In this document: piece by piece, positions 10,879 through 18,337 of the stretch
Layout of the letters: each line of letters opens with the position of its first letter
Numbering within the stretch: position 1 is the first letter of the stretch
NCBI RefSeq assembly: GCF_019237615.1
Contig: NZ_JAFAGT010000077.1
Coordinates: forward strand, 1 to 35,433
Reading direction: 5' to 3'
DNA length: 35,433 nucleotides
DNA from: Roseateles sp.
GTDB lineage: Bacteria > Pseudomonadota > Gammaproteobacteria > Burkholderiales > Burkholderiaceae_C
Translations under genes and position numbers: made by a program
The notes under the pieces: model-generated
What the model was told of the DNA's origin: nothing
The model's input: the letters and a program-made list of their open reading frames with translations, nothing else
The model's database searches: none

Positions 10879-11327
10879 GGGCGTGTCTCCTTGCGCATCT
10901 CCACGTGCGGGATGCCGTCTTCCACATAGGGCGTGCCGACCGGCGCGAAGCCGAAGCCGGCGTAGAAGCGCTCCAGATGGGCCTGGGCGTGCAGCGTGAC
11001 CGCGTGGCCGGGCCACAGCCGTTCGCAGTCCGCGATGGCCCGGGCCATCAGCGCGCGGCCGGCGCCGCCGCCGCGCGCGGCGGGCGCCGTGACGACGCGG
11101 CCGATGACCGCGTCGGTGGGCGACTTCATGCCGGGCGGCAGCAGCCGGGCATAGGCCTTCAGGCCCGCGGCGTCGCTGCCCAGCAAGTGCCAGGTCTGCC
11201 GGTCCACGCCGTCGATGTCGAGGAAGACGCAGTTCTGTTCAACGACGAAGACCTCGGAGCGCAGGGCCAGCAGGTCGTAGAGCTGCGCCGTGCTCAGCTC
11301 GGCGAACGGGATGCAGGCCCAGTGCAT
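10875..11327 (-). CDS. GNAT family N-acetyltransferase, ElaA-like
   Basis: A 150-residue acetyltransferase of the ElaA type: ELSTAQLYDLLALRSEVFVVEQNC at the N-terminus (the ElaA hallmark), AYARLLPPG in the central strands, and the acetyl-CoA loop VTAPAARGGGAGRALMARA (R/QxxGxG/A). It ends with the ERFYAGFGFAPVGTPYVEDGIPHVEM element typical of the family. The acceptor substrate is not established. It is sandwiched by overlaps: its ATG shares a base with the stop of the MDR gene (TGATG) and its stop overlaps the SDR start. Confidence 0.93.
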   Translation of the reverse strand: MHWACIPFAELSTAQLYDLLALRSEVFVVEQNCVFLDIDGVDRQTWHLLGSDAAGLKAYARLLPPGMKSPTDAVIGRVVTAPAARGGGAGRALMARAIADCERLWPGHAVTLHAQAHLERFYAGFGFAPVGTPYVEDGIPHVEMRKETRP

Positions 11328-12346
11328 CAGACGAGCTTGACCAGCTGCTTGCCGAAGTTGCGGCCCTTGAGCAGGCCCATGAAAGCCTCGGGGGCCGCGG
11401 CGATGCCCTGGGCGACGGACTCGCGGTACTTGAGCTTGCCGCCGGCGACCAGCCCGCCCAGCTCCTTCAGCGCCTCGGGCCAGACCTCCATGTGCTCGGA
11501 GACGATGAAGCCCTCGACCTTCATGCGGTTGGTCAGGATGAGCTGCGGGTACTGCAGCGGGATGGGCTCGCCGTTGTAGCCGGAGATCATGCCGCACATG
11601 GCGATGCGGGCGAAGGCGTTGGCGCGCAGCAGCACGGCGTCCAGGATCATGCCGCCGACGTTCTCGAAGTAGCCGTCGATGCCGTCGGGGCATTCGGCCT
11701 TCAGTGCGGCGGACAGCGACTTCAGGTCGGGGTGCTGCTTGTAGTCGATGCAGGCATCGAAGCCCAGCTCCTCGACGACGTAGCGGCACTTGTCCGCGCC
11801 GCCAGCCAGGCCTACCGCGCGGCAGCCGCGCGCCTTGGCGAGCTGGCCCACCACCGAGCCGACCGCGCCGCTGGCGGCGCTCACCACCACGGTCTCGCCG
11901 GCCTTGGGGGCGATGATCTTCACGAGGCCGTACCAGGCCGTCACGCCCGGCATGCCGACGGCGCCGAGGTAGGCGGACAGCGGGATGTGCGTCGTGTCGA
12001 CCTTGTTCAGCACGCCGCGCTGCGTGGCGTCGACGGTCTGGAACTCCTGCCAGCCGCCCATGCCCACCACCCGGTCGCCGACGGCGAAGTTGGCGTTCCT
12101 GGACTCGACCACCTCGCCGGCCGTGCCGCCGATCATGACCTCGTCCAGCGCCTGGGCGGCGGCGTAGCTCTTGCTGTCGTTCATGCGGCCGCGCATGTAC
12201 GGGTCCAGGCTGAGGAAATGGTTGCGCACGCGCACCTGGCCTTCGGCCAGCGGCGCGAGCGGCGCCTCGACGAGGCGGAAGTTGCCGGGGCTGACCTCGC
12301 CCTTGGGGCGGGAGGCGAGCAGGATTTGGCGATTGATCTGGCTCAT
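11327..12346 (-). CDS. NADP-dependent oxidoreductase, MDR family (zinc-independent, curcumin/alkenal reductase type)
   Basis: A 339-residue medium-chain reductase of the leukotriene B4 dehydrogenase / CurA group: N-terminal RPKGEVSPGNFRLVEAP and LSLDPYMRGRM, then TAWYGLVKI and the NADPH motif VVVSAASGAVGSVVGQLAK, YFENVGG and a C-terminal EGFIVSEH. Related enzymes reduce the C=C bond of alpha,beta-unsaturated carbonyl compounds. The ATG at 12346 is preceded by GGGGA at 7-8 bases; an upstream start would add seven residues. It heads the compact five-gene run down to 7948, so the run may deal with reactive carbonyls, but that is inference. Confidence 0.93.
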   Translation of the reverse strand: MSQINRQILLASRPKGEVSPGNFRLVEAPLAPLAEGQVRVRNHFLSLDPYMRGRMNDSKSYAAAQALDEVMIGGTAGEVVESRNANFAVGDRVVGMGGWQEFQTVDATQRGVLNKVDTTHIPLSAYLGAVGMPGVTAWYGLVKIIAPKAGETVVVSAASGAVGSVVGQLAKARGCRAVGLAGGADKCRYVVEELGFDACIDYKQHPDLKSLSAALKAECPDGIDGYFENVGGMILDAVLLRANAFARIAMCGMISGYNGEPIPLQYPQLILTNRMKVEGFIVSEHMEVWPEALKELGGLVAGGKLKYRESVAQGIAAAPEAFMGLLKGRNFGKQLVKLV

Positions 12347-12486
12347 GGCGATCCCCATGTTGAAACTGGCACGCATTGAAGCACCCGGCGGGATTCTTGC
12401 GCGTCCCAGGTGCGACAGGGTGATCGGGGCCGCCCGCGCCGGCGTCTGCGGCGGGGCGAGGCCGTGGGGGCTTCGGCCGGCGCGCG

Positions 12487-13296
12487 TCAGGCGCCGGGGG
12501 CGTCCAGCGGGAAGTGCGTGCAGCCCAGACGCTCGGAAATACCGCGGCTGGCGGCCTGCAGCATCTTGACGACCTCAGGCGCCTTGGCCTCGTCGAAGCG
12601 GAAGGTCGGGAAGGACACGCTCAGGCCCGCGATGGGCTGGCCCAGGCGGTCGAAGATGGGAACGCCCAGGCAGCGGATGTGGTCGTCGAATTCCTCGCGG
12701 TCCTCGCCGAAGCCCTGGCGCTTGACCTGCGCCAGCTCGGCCAGGAAGGCCGGGCGCTCGGTGATGGTCTTGTCGCGGAAGCGCTTGAACTCGGCGCCGT
12801 CCAGGATGCGGTCGCGGCGCTCGGGGTGCTCCCAGGCCATCAGCACCTTGCCGATGGCCGTGCAGTGCAGCGGCGCGCGGCGGCCGACGCGCGAGTACAT
12901 GCCCAGCATGTGGCGCGAGTCGACCTTGTGGATGTAGATGATCTCGCTGTCGATGAGGCTGCCCAGGTGGACGGTCTCGCCGGTGCTGTCGGCCAGCATC
13001 TGCATGGGGTGCTTGGCCAGGTCGACGAGGTCGGGCGAGGGCAGGGCCTTGGCGCCGATCTCGAACATGCGCATGGCCAGGCCGTAGCGCTCGCTGCCGG
13101 CCTCCTGGCGCACATAGCCCAGGCTCTTCATCGTCTGCAGGAAGCGGTAGACCGTGGCCTTGGGCATGGCCAGGCGCACCGACAGGTCGGTGATGCCGAT
13201 GTCGCTGCGCTCTCCCAGCGCGTTCAGGATCGCGAACACCTTGAGCACCGCCGCGACCGATTCCGGCTGCTTTGAATCACCAATGTCTTCATCCAT
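12487..13296 (-). CDS. kdgR: IclR family transcriptional regulator, KdgR-like
   Basis: A ~269-residue IclR regulator strongly resembling E. coli KdgR, the repressor of 2-keto-3-deoxygluconate (KDG) catabolism. The winged HTH (about 13-75) contains KQPESVAAVLKVFAILNAL, IGITDLSVRL and KATVYRFLQTMKSLGYV. The effector domain has YIHKVDSRHMLGMYSRVGRR, STAIGKVL-like TAIGKVLMAW, GFGEDREEFDDHIRCL and VPIFDRLGQPIAGLSVSFPT. I chose ATG 13296 because the protein then aligns with KdgR from its first residues and because a palindrome covers the alternative ATG at 13326. Neither start has a strong ribosome site. Its neighbours kduD, kdgK and the kdgF remnant support the assignment. The likely effector is KDG, known for the family and not shown here. 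Confidence 0.88.
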   Translation of the reverse strand: MDEDIGDSKQPESVAAVLKVFAILNALGERSDIGITDLSVRLAMPKATVYRFLQTMKSLGYVRQEAGSERYGLAMRMFEIGAKALPSPDLVDLAKHPMQMLADSTGETVHLGSLIDSEIIYIHKVDSRHMLGMYSRVGRRAPLHCTAIGKVLMAWEHPERRDRILDGAEFKRFRDKTITERPAFLAELAQVKRQGFGEDREEFDDHIRCLGVPIFDRLGQPIAGLSVSFPTFRFDEAKAPEVVKMLQAASRGISERLGCTHFPLDAPGA

Positions 13297-13319
13297 CGTT
13301 CTGATTCTTTCGGACGTTT

Positions 13320-13337
13320 GTTCCATGGTGTGGGAAC
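13320..13337. promoter_or_regulatory. Inverted repeat upstream of kdgR (possible autoregulatory operator)
   Basis: GTTCC-atggtgtg-GGAAC, two exact 5-bp arms with an 8-base spacer, lies 24 bases before the preferred kdgR start. It does not match the KdgR-box-like palindrome found at kdgK, so it may serve another regulator or be fortuitous. Confidence 0.3.
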
Positions 13338-13742
13338 CGGATTCTGACTCAGGCCCGCCGCGGCCCGACGCCGGCGCGGATTTGCTCAGTGAGACGATCG
13401 GGCTCGACAGGTCGCGGCGCGCGGCGTCGTGGGCCTCGTCGGGGCGCGGCCGACATCGGCGGACGGGGCCGCGCCCCGGTGGGCGGCCTGCCAGTCGGCT
13501 GCCGCGGTCGAGGAAGGCGTCGCCCTTGCGGCGCAGGATCAGGCGGTCCGAGCCCACCTCTCGGGTGGCAACTGTCAGGCGTTGAGCTCGCCATACAGCC
13601 GCGAGCGCACGGCAACGCCCAGCGAATGGCCGACGACCAGCGGCACGATGGGCTAATCCAGCCATGCGCGTCGGCCAGCCAGGGGACGGACGCAGACCTC
13701 TCCTGGCCTGCGTGTCGCGGGCCCCGTGACGCGAAGTGCCTT
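13338..13742. other. Gene-free 400-base gap between kdgR and kduD; possible decayed coding
   Basis: No intact gene with a ribosome site is seen. On the minus strand short protein-like segments switch frame: IVPLVVGHSLGVAVRSRLYG followed by a stop near 13578, then REVGSDRLILRRKGDAFL in another frame. This resembles an eroded gene transcribed with kduD, but I cannot name the family. The canonical partner kduI would be expected about here and I see no match to it. Confidence 0.35.
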
Positions 13743-14504
13743 CTACCGGGCCAGCCAGCCGCCGTCGACGGCGATGGTGTAGCCATTGACGTAATCCGAC
13801 GCGGGCGACGCCAGGAACACCACCGGACCGGCCAGATCCTCTGGCTTGCCCCAGCGCGCTGCCGGGATGCGCTCCAGGATGGCGCTGTTGCGCTGCTCGT
13901 CGGCGCGCAGCGCGGCGGTGTTGTTGGTCGCCATGTAGCCCGGGGCGATGGCGTTGACGTTGATGCCGTGCTGGGCCCATTCGTTGGCCATCAGCCGCGT
14001 GATGCCCATGACGCCGCTCTTGCTGGCGGTGTAGGAGGGCACGCGGATGCCGCCCTGGAAGCTCAGCATGGAGGCGATGTTGACGATCTTGCCGCCCGTA
14101 CCCTGAGCCATGAAGACCTTGGCCACGGCCTGCGACAAGAAAAACACCGACTTCAGGTTCAGGTCCATCACGTCGTCCCAGTCGGCCTCCGTGAACTTGA
14201 TCGCATCCTCGCGGCGGATGATGCCGGCGTTGTTGACGAGGATGTGCACCGCGCCATTGAGGGCCGTGGCCTGGGCCACCAAGTCGGGGATGCAGCCGAC
14301 GTCGCCCAGGTTGGCGCGCAGGTCCAGGAAGCGGCGGCCCAGCGCCTCGACGCTGGCCTTGGTCTCATCGGGCTCGGCGACGTTGACGCCGACGATGTCG
14401 GCGCCTGCCTGCGCGAGCGCCAAGGCCATGCCCTGGCCCAGGCCCGTGTTGCAGCCCGTCACGATGGCCGTCTTGCCGGCCAGATTGAAATTCTGAAGAA
14501 CCAT
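13743..14504 (-). CDS. kduD: 2-dehydro-3-deoxy-D-gluconate 5-dehydrogenase KduD
   Basis: A 253-residue SDR, the same length as E. coli KduD and nearly collinear with it. It reduces 2,5-diketo-3-deoxygluconate (DKII) to KDG with NAD(P)H in the pectin/hexuronate pathway. Motifs: VTGCNTGLGQGMALALAQAG (cofactor site), LVNNAGIIRREDAI, NIASMLSFQGGIRVPSY with the catalytic Ser, YTASKSG (Tyr-xxx-Lys), and the family-typical IAPGYMATNNT and SDYVNGYTIAVDGGWLAR at the C-terminus. It appears intact. It is divergent from the broken kdgF and has a KdgR-box-like site about 70-87 bases upstream. The ribosome site is weak (TTGGACAAAGAC-ATG). Confidence 0.96.
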   Translation of the reverse strand: MVLQNFNLAGKTAIVTGCNTGLGQGMALALAQAGADIVGVNVAEPDETKASVEALGRRFLDLRANLGDVGCIPDLVAQATALNGAVHILVNNAGIIRREDAIKFTEADWDDVMDLNLKSVFFLSQAVAKVFMAQGTGGKIVNIASMLSFQGGIRVPSYTASKSGVMGITRLMANEWAQHGINVNAIAPGYMATNNTAALRADEQRNSAILERIPAARWGKPEDLAGPVVFLASPASDYVNGYTIAVDGGWLAR

Positions 14505-14572
14505 GTCTTTGTCCAAGGTGCCTGGGGCACCGGTTGCGCGGGCCTCGGCGCGGCCGCAAGGGTTGGGAATTG

Positions 14573-14591
14573 CCTGAAACACCGCTCCACT
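14573..14591. promoter_or_regulatory. Degenerate KdgR-box-like site in the kduD/kdgF divergent region
   Basis: CCTGAAACACCGCTCCACT aligns with the better palindrome at 18338-18356: the GAAACA half is exact and the other half (TCCA for TTCA) is degraded. It is 69-87 bases before the kduD ATG, a sensible operator position between kduD and the kdgF remnant. A KdgR-type repressor is encoded next door. The second half-site mismatch keeps confidence low. Confidence 0.4.
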
Positions 14592-14721
14592 TTTCGGTCG
14601 ACGCGACTCTAGTCACGCAGATGGTTGGGTGGAATAGTGGTTTTCAATTAATGAACCGACGTTCCGAATTTTGCATCTTTCGCCTGTCGTCGTCCACCGG
14701 ACAGGCCAAGAGTGCACAAGC

Positions 14722-15050
14722 CTGAGCAGTTTCTTCCTGGATGACGAGACGCCCTGGACCGAACTCGGCGACGGCATCCGCCGCAGGATCGTCGGCCACA
14801 CGCGCGCTGATGTCGGTGCTCGTCCAGTTCGACAAGGGCGCCATCGGCACCCCGCATGCCCATGACGCCCACGAACCGATCGCCTTCGTGATCGCCGACC
14901 GCTTCGAGTCCGACATCGGCGGCGAGAAGCGCGCCCGCAGGCCAAGCGACGCCTTCGTGGCACCGCGGCCGACCCTGCACGGCGTCGTCGCCCTCGACGA
15001 CAGTGCCACGCTGCGCGACCAGCTTTCTCCTCGCCGCGACGACGACCTGT
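14722..15050 (+). pseudogene. kdgF: kdgF pseudogene (pectin-degradation cupin), start lost and frameshifted
   Basis: KdgF is a small cupin that speeds conversion of 4,5-unsaturated galacturonate into its linear ketone (DKI). Here its two halves lie in different frames. The first (from 14722) reads SSFFLDDETPWTELGDGIRR and ends near 14810. The second (from about 14809) reads MSVLVQFDKGAIGTPHAHDA, then AFVIADRFESDIGGEKRA, DAFVAPRPTLHGVVALDD and SPRRDDD. The expected ATG is CTG at 14722 (CTG AGC AGT TTC TTC). The cupin metal motif HxHxxHEQ reads HAHDAHEP, losing the Gln ligand, although LHGV keeps the later His. Lost start, frameshift and lost ligand together argue for a real pseudogene, not a sequencing slip. 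It is divergent from intact kduD. Confidence 0.8.
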
Positions 15051-15506
15051 CGTCGCGGGCGACCAGCGCCGGCGCTCGCACTGCAGCATCGCCTGGCCCG
15101 AAATCGATGGGCGCCCTGAATGCGCCCGGGCTCAACCGCCTTCGCGCACGCCGAGAGCCACCGGCGCATCGTGCCCAGGTGGCCTTGCACCAGGAGACGA
15201 CGCCCGCCCGTGTTCCATCCGTCCCGCCGTCAGCATGAAGAGGGTTGCCCGACGATGCGCCGGGACAACGGCCCCCTTCCGGCGGGTGGTGTTCGCCGGC
15301 CGGCATGAACCCGCGAACCCCATCAGCTCAACGACGGTCGGCTTGGCAGCGGGCCGCGGCCCTGGGCGGAGGCAGGCCTCGAGGTCGGGGCCGGGCGTTG
15401 GACGTGCCGGTGCTGGGCCTGGATGCCGCCAGCCAAGCCGCCGCGCTTTGAGCGAACCAGCTCGGGCCCCAGGCAGGCGCCCGGACGCCGGCACCCTGGG
15501 CCAGGC
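15051..15506. other. 456 bases without a recognisable gene
   Basis: Lies between the kdgF remnant and the cutA stop. Reading frames on both strands are open because of the high GC content, but none has a ribosome site plus a recognisable fold. A plus-strand segment ending at 15451 reads RALDVPVLGLDAASQAAAL before a stop and might be the tail of another decayed gene; I cannot assign it. Confidence 0.4.
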
Positions 15507-15818
15507 TCAGGCGAGTGACTCGCGCACCCACGCGATGTACTCCGGCGTGGCCGCAACGACCGGCACCGCAAAGATCGCCGGCAGTTCATAGGGGTGCAGC
15601 TCGCGCAGCAATGCTTCGAGGGCGGGGCCATGGGCGTGGTCCGTCTTGAACATCAGCCGCAGCTCGGGCTCGCATGCGACGGCGCCCTGCCACCGGTAGG
15701 TGCTGCGCACGGTCTCGGCCTGTACGCAGGCGGCCATGCGCCGCTCGATGGCAGCGTGCGCCAGTGCGTCGGCCTGGGCCTGCGTCGCCACCGTCGTGAA
15801 GACCGCCAGCAGGTCCAT
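15507..15818 (-). CDS. cutA: Divalent-cation tolerance protein CutA
   Basis: A 103-residue CutA1 family protein, of typical length. Markers: VFTTVATQAQADALAHAAIERRMAACV at the N-terminus, then STYRWQGAV, the strand region ELRLMFKTD, and the C-terminal HPYELPAIFAVPVVAATPEYIAWV. CutA proteins form very stable trimers; they were linked to copper tolerance in E. coli but the molecular role is unsettled. It begins 11 bases after the stop of the upstream unknown gene and is likely co-transcribed with it. The ribosome site before the ATG at 15818 is poor. Confidence 0.95.
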   Translation of the reverse strand: MDLLAVFTTVATQAQADALAHAAIERRMAACVQAETVRSTYRWQGAVACEPELRLMFKTDHAHGPALEALLRELHPYELPAIFAVPVVAATPEYIAWVRESLA

Positions 15819-15829
15819 AAGGGTCTGCG

Positions 15830-16321
15830 TCAGCGCTGCAGGCGCGGATCGTGCGCGCGCGGCAGGGGTTGGGGTTGAGTCCTCGCGAACGCCACGACAA
15901 AGCCTTCCAACCGGTCGTAGAGCTCGTCCTCGGTGCAGGGCAGGGCGCTATCGTCCGCGCCGTCGGCCAGTTCGTCCGCAGGAAGAAAGTCCCGCAGGCG
16001 CGCGAGATCGTTCCGGATCGCCTGGCGCTCGGCGGCGCTGAAGCCCTGGTGGCCGGCCAGGTGCTCTTCGAGAAAGCCCAGCAGGATCAGGAAGCCCTCG
16101 TCCCAGTTGATGTTGCCGTTTTCCTGCGCCTCCCAGCGCAGCTTCTCGACGGCGCGCAGCATCTCGCCCTGGATGCTGCCGGCCTGGCCCTGCTCTGGCA
16201 CCAGGTGGTTCCAGATCCAGGAAGCCACTTCGTGGTCCGTGCCCGAGATGTCGATGCGTGTTTGCACGGCGTGTCGTTGGATGGAGAGGCGGTATCCCGT
16301 AGCGGTCGACGGATCATGCAT
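15830..16321 (-). CDS. Conserved hypothetical protein upstream of cutA
   Basis: An acidic protein of about 163 residues (from ATG 16321) or 145 (from GTG 16267, giving VQTRIDISGTDHEVASWIWN). The core reads HLVPEQGQAGSIQGEMLRAV, then EKLRWEAQENGNINWDEGFL, a Leu-rich LLGFLEEHL and DLARLRDFLPADEL, predicted mostly helical. There is no signal peptide or membrane segment, so it is probably cytoplasmic. I do not recognise a domain; the overall pattern resembles uncharacterised proteobacterial proteins that sit near cutA. Both candidate starts lack a clear ribosome site, so the N-terminus is uncertain. Confidence 0.65.
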   Translation of the reverse strand: MHDPSTATGYRLSIQRHAVQTRIDISGTDHEVASWIWNHLVPEQGQAGSIQGEMLRAVEKLRWEAQENGNINWDEGFLILLGFLEEHLAGHQGFSAAERQAIRNDLARLRDFLPADELADGADDSALPCTEDELYDRLEGFVVAFARTQPQPLPRAHDPRLQR

Positions 16322-16437
16322 CTTCGCGACAGGGGCGGGTGCATTATCGGGCCGTCGCGCGCCCAGCAGGCGGCGGCGCCCGCGTCTCATGGTCCGCACG
16401 GGCTGTCAGGCGGGCTCCGCCGTGAGAGAGTGCGGCC

Positions 16438-17205
16438 ATGCGCCTGCGCCGCCGTGATGCCTGCCTCCTGCCCCTGGCCTTGCCGGGCGTGCCGGCCCTG
16501 GGCGAGGAGCGGGCGCCGCTGAGCATAGGCTGGAGCGACTACCCGCCCTTCCAGAGCCGGAGCGCAGCCGGCACGCCGCAGGGACTGGATGTGGAGCTGC
16601 TGGAACTGGCGGCCCAGGCCGCGGGCGAGCGCCTGCAATGGTCGCGCCGGCCCTGGGCGCGGCAGCTCCCGGACATCGCGCAGGGCGAGCTGGACCTGAT
16701 GGCTTCGGCCACGCACATGCCGGAGCGCCTGGCCTTCGGCGACTTCACGCAGTCCTACCGTAACGAGCGCGTCGCGCTGCTGGGCCTGGCGGGTGGCGCC
16801 AGCCCGCCGCGCCGGCTGGCCGACCTGAAGGGCCGTGCCGTCAAGGTGGGCGTGATCCGCGGCGTGGTCTTCCCGCTGACCGTGCGCCGCGAGCTGGAGG
16901 ACCCCGGGCTGGCGGGGCTGCTGGTGTCACTGCATGCCAACGACCTGACGCTGTCGGCCCTGCGCGGGCGGCGGGTGGACTACATCATCGAGGACCCCAG
17001 CACGTTGCTCCACCGCGCCGCGCGAGAGCCCGGCGAGGCGGTGGAAGTGGTGCTGGAACTGGCGGTGAGCCCCGTGCATCTCTATGTCAGCCGGCGCACG
17101 CTGGGGCGGCGGCCGGACCTGCTGCAGCGCCTCAACCTGGGCCTGCAGCGGGCGCGCCAGCAGCCTGAGTGGAACCGGGTATTGGCGCGCTACCCGGGCC
17201 ATTAG
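16438..17205 (+). CDS. Periplasmic solute-binding protein, family 3 type
   Basis: A 255-residue protein with a basic N-terminus and export signal (MRLRRRDACLLPLALPGVPA) followed by a type 2 periplasmic-binding fold: SIGWSDYPPFQSR, GLDVELLELAAQAAGERL, WARQLPDIAQGELDLMASAT, LKGRAVKVGVIRGVVFP, and a C-terminal RLNLGLQRARQQPEW. It resembles the protein at 7948-8715 in size and plan. Again no permease or ATPase is adjacent. GAGAGAG lies about 9 bases upstream of the ATG. It converges on the pectate-lyase fragment and its stop overlaps the stop of that fragment's shifted frame, which fits a deletion having brought the genes together. Confidence 0.82.
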   Translation: MRLRRRDACLLPLALPGVPALGEERAPLSIGWSDYPPFQSRSAAGTPQGLDVELLELAAQAAGERLQWSRRPWARQLPDIAQGELDLMASATHMPERLAFGDFTQSYRNERVALLGLAGGASPPRRLADLKGRAVKVGVIRGVVFPLTVRRELEDPGLAGLLVSLHANDLTLSALRGRRVDYIIEDPSTLLHRAAREPGEAVEVVLELAVSPVHLYVSRRTLGRRPDLLQRLNLGLQRARQQPEWNRVLARYPGH

Positions 17206-17374
17206 CGGTGATCGGGGCCGTCGCGGGCCGGCGTCGTCACGCGCAGGATCTTGCCGCCATGGCCGCCCGTGGTCTGGACCCAGCCGGCGTGGACGTAGGT
17301 GGCCGGGTGCAGCGGCGCCGTGCCATGGGCCTGGCACAGGCCGGTCCCAGCGCGAGCGTCCAGGCGAGCCTCAT
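17202..17374 (-). pseudogene. 5' fragment of a pectate lyase-like gene, coupled to kdgK
   Basis: The kdgK stop codon overlaps an ATG (ATGA, 17374-17371) that opens a signal peptide: MRLAWTLALGPACA. One base then appears to be missing from a C-run (GTGCCAGGCCC where GTGCCCAGGCCC would give ACAQA, a good cleavage site). In the shifted frame the sequence continues HGTAPLHPATYVHAGWV and QTTGGHGGKILRVTTPARDG before a stop at 17202. TTGGxGGKxxxVTTLxxxGPGS is the N-terminal hallmark of family 1 polysaccharide (pectate) lyases as I know them. Everything beyond about 50 residues is gone. The frameshift and the fragment are visible; the lyase identity is inferred from a short motif but fits the kdgK/kduD context. 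Confidence 0.6.
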
Positions 17375-18330
17375 CCGCGGCTCATGAGGTCCTGCATCGC
17401 CTCGCGCGGGATCAGCGCGCCGGGATGCTGGATGACGCGGGCCGCCAGCCGGTTGCCGAAGGCCGCGGCCGCCGCCGGCGCGACGCCTGCCAGGCGCTGG
17501 CTCAGGTAGCCCGCCGCGAAGGAGTCGCCGGCGGCCGTGGTGTCGACGACGCGGGCCACGGCCTCGGTGGCCACCTCCTGCCACGCGCCATCGCCGCCGA
17601 CGATGGTGGGCAGGGCGCCCCGCTTGATGGCGACCTCGTCCACCGGCAGGGCCTGGGCGGCGCTGACGGCCGAGGCCAGGTGGGGCAGGCTGTGCAGGGC
17701 CTGGTGGTCGTCGGCCGTGATGAGGGCGACGGAGGCGGCCGCGAAGGCTCGGCCGTACCAGTAGCGCGCGTCAGCGGGGGACTCCCACAGCCGCGGGCGG
17801 AAGTTGTTGTCGAAGGCGACGACGGCGCCGCGGGCGCGCATGCGCGCCATCAGCGCCAGCACGCGTTCGCGGCCGGCTGGCGGGAGGATGGCCAGGCTGA
17901 TGCCGGACAGGTAGAGCGCGTCCAGCGCGTCGGCCTGCTCCTCCAGCGCCGTGGCGGCGGCATCGAAATAGGAGCGCGCCGCCGCCTGGCCGCGCCAGTA
18001 GTGGAAGCGCCGCTCCCCGCCCTCGTCCAGCTCGATCAGGTAGAGGCCCGGCAGCCGTCCGGGCAGGCGCTGCACCAGGCCGGTCTGTACGCCCTCCGCG
18101 GCCCAGCGCTCCAGCAGGCCGGCGCTGAGGGCGTCATCGCCCAGGGCCGTCGCGTAATGCACGCGCAGCTGCGTGCCGCCGCAGCGGGACAGGTAGACGG
18201 CGGTGTTCAGCGTGTCGCCGCCGAAGGTCTGGCGCAGCTGGCCGAAGGCCTGGCCCTGCAGCTCCAGCATGCATTCGCCCAGCGCGGCGATCGACACCGG
18301 CCGCGCCGGGGCCGAGGAAAAAGTGGTCAC
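17371..18330 (-). CDS. kdgK: 2-dehydro-3-deoxygluconokinase (KDG kinase) KdgK
   Basis: A 319-residue PfkB-family sugar kinase close to E. coli KdgK; it phosphorylates KDG to KDPG, which then enters the Entner-Doudoroff aldolase step. Motifs: ALGECMLELQG, FGGDTLNTAVYLSRCGG (substrate-side glycine motif), LPGLYLIELDEGGERRFHYW, LYLSGISLAIL, FDNNFRPRLW, VAIKRGA, and the C-terminal PfkB signature VVDTTAAGDSFAAGYL with the catalytic Asp. It ends in ALIPREAMQDL, like E. coli KdgK. It looks intact. The start is GTG at 18330; a second GTG at residue 12 (VSIAALGEC) is possible. Neither has a clear ribosome site. A KdgR-box-like palindrome lies 8 bases upstream of the GTG. Its stop overlaps the start of the pectate-lyase fragment. 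Confidence 0.95.
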   Translation of the reverse strand: MTTFSSAPARPVSIAALGECMLELQGQAFGQLRQTFGGDTLNTAVYLSRCGGTQLRVHYATALGDDALSAGLLERWAAEGVQTGLVQRLPGRLPGLYLIELDEGGERRFHYWRGQAAARSYFDAAATALEEQADALDALYLSGISLAILPPAGRERVLALMARMRARGAVVAFDNNFRPRLWESPADARYWYGRAFAAASVALITADDHQALHSLPHLASAVSAAQALPVDEVAIKRGALPTIVGGDGAWQEVATEAVARVVDTTAAGDSFAAGYLSQRLAGVAPAAAAAFGNRLAARVIQHPGALIPREAMQDLMSRG

Positions 18331-18337
18331 GGATTAA

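Noticed and set aside
9994-12346. Idea that the MDR-GNAT-SDR run belongs to the KDG pathway because kdgR is adjacent
   Set aside because: The enzymes match no step of hexuronate catabolism and no KdgR-like box was seen in the 140-base gap before them.
14630-14644. Third KdgR-like site (TGGAATAGTGGTTTT)
   Set aside because: Only about two thirds of the conserved positions agree and the second half-site is poor.
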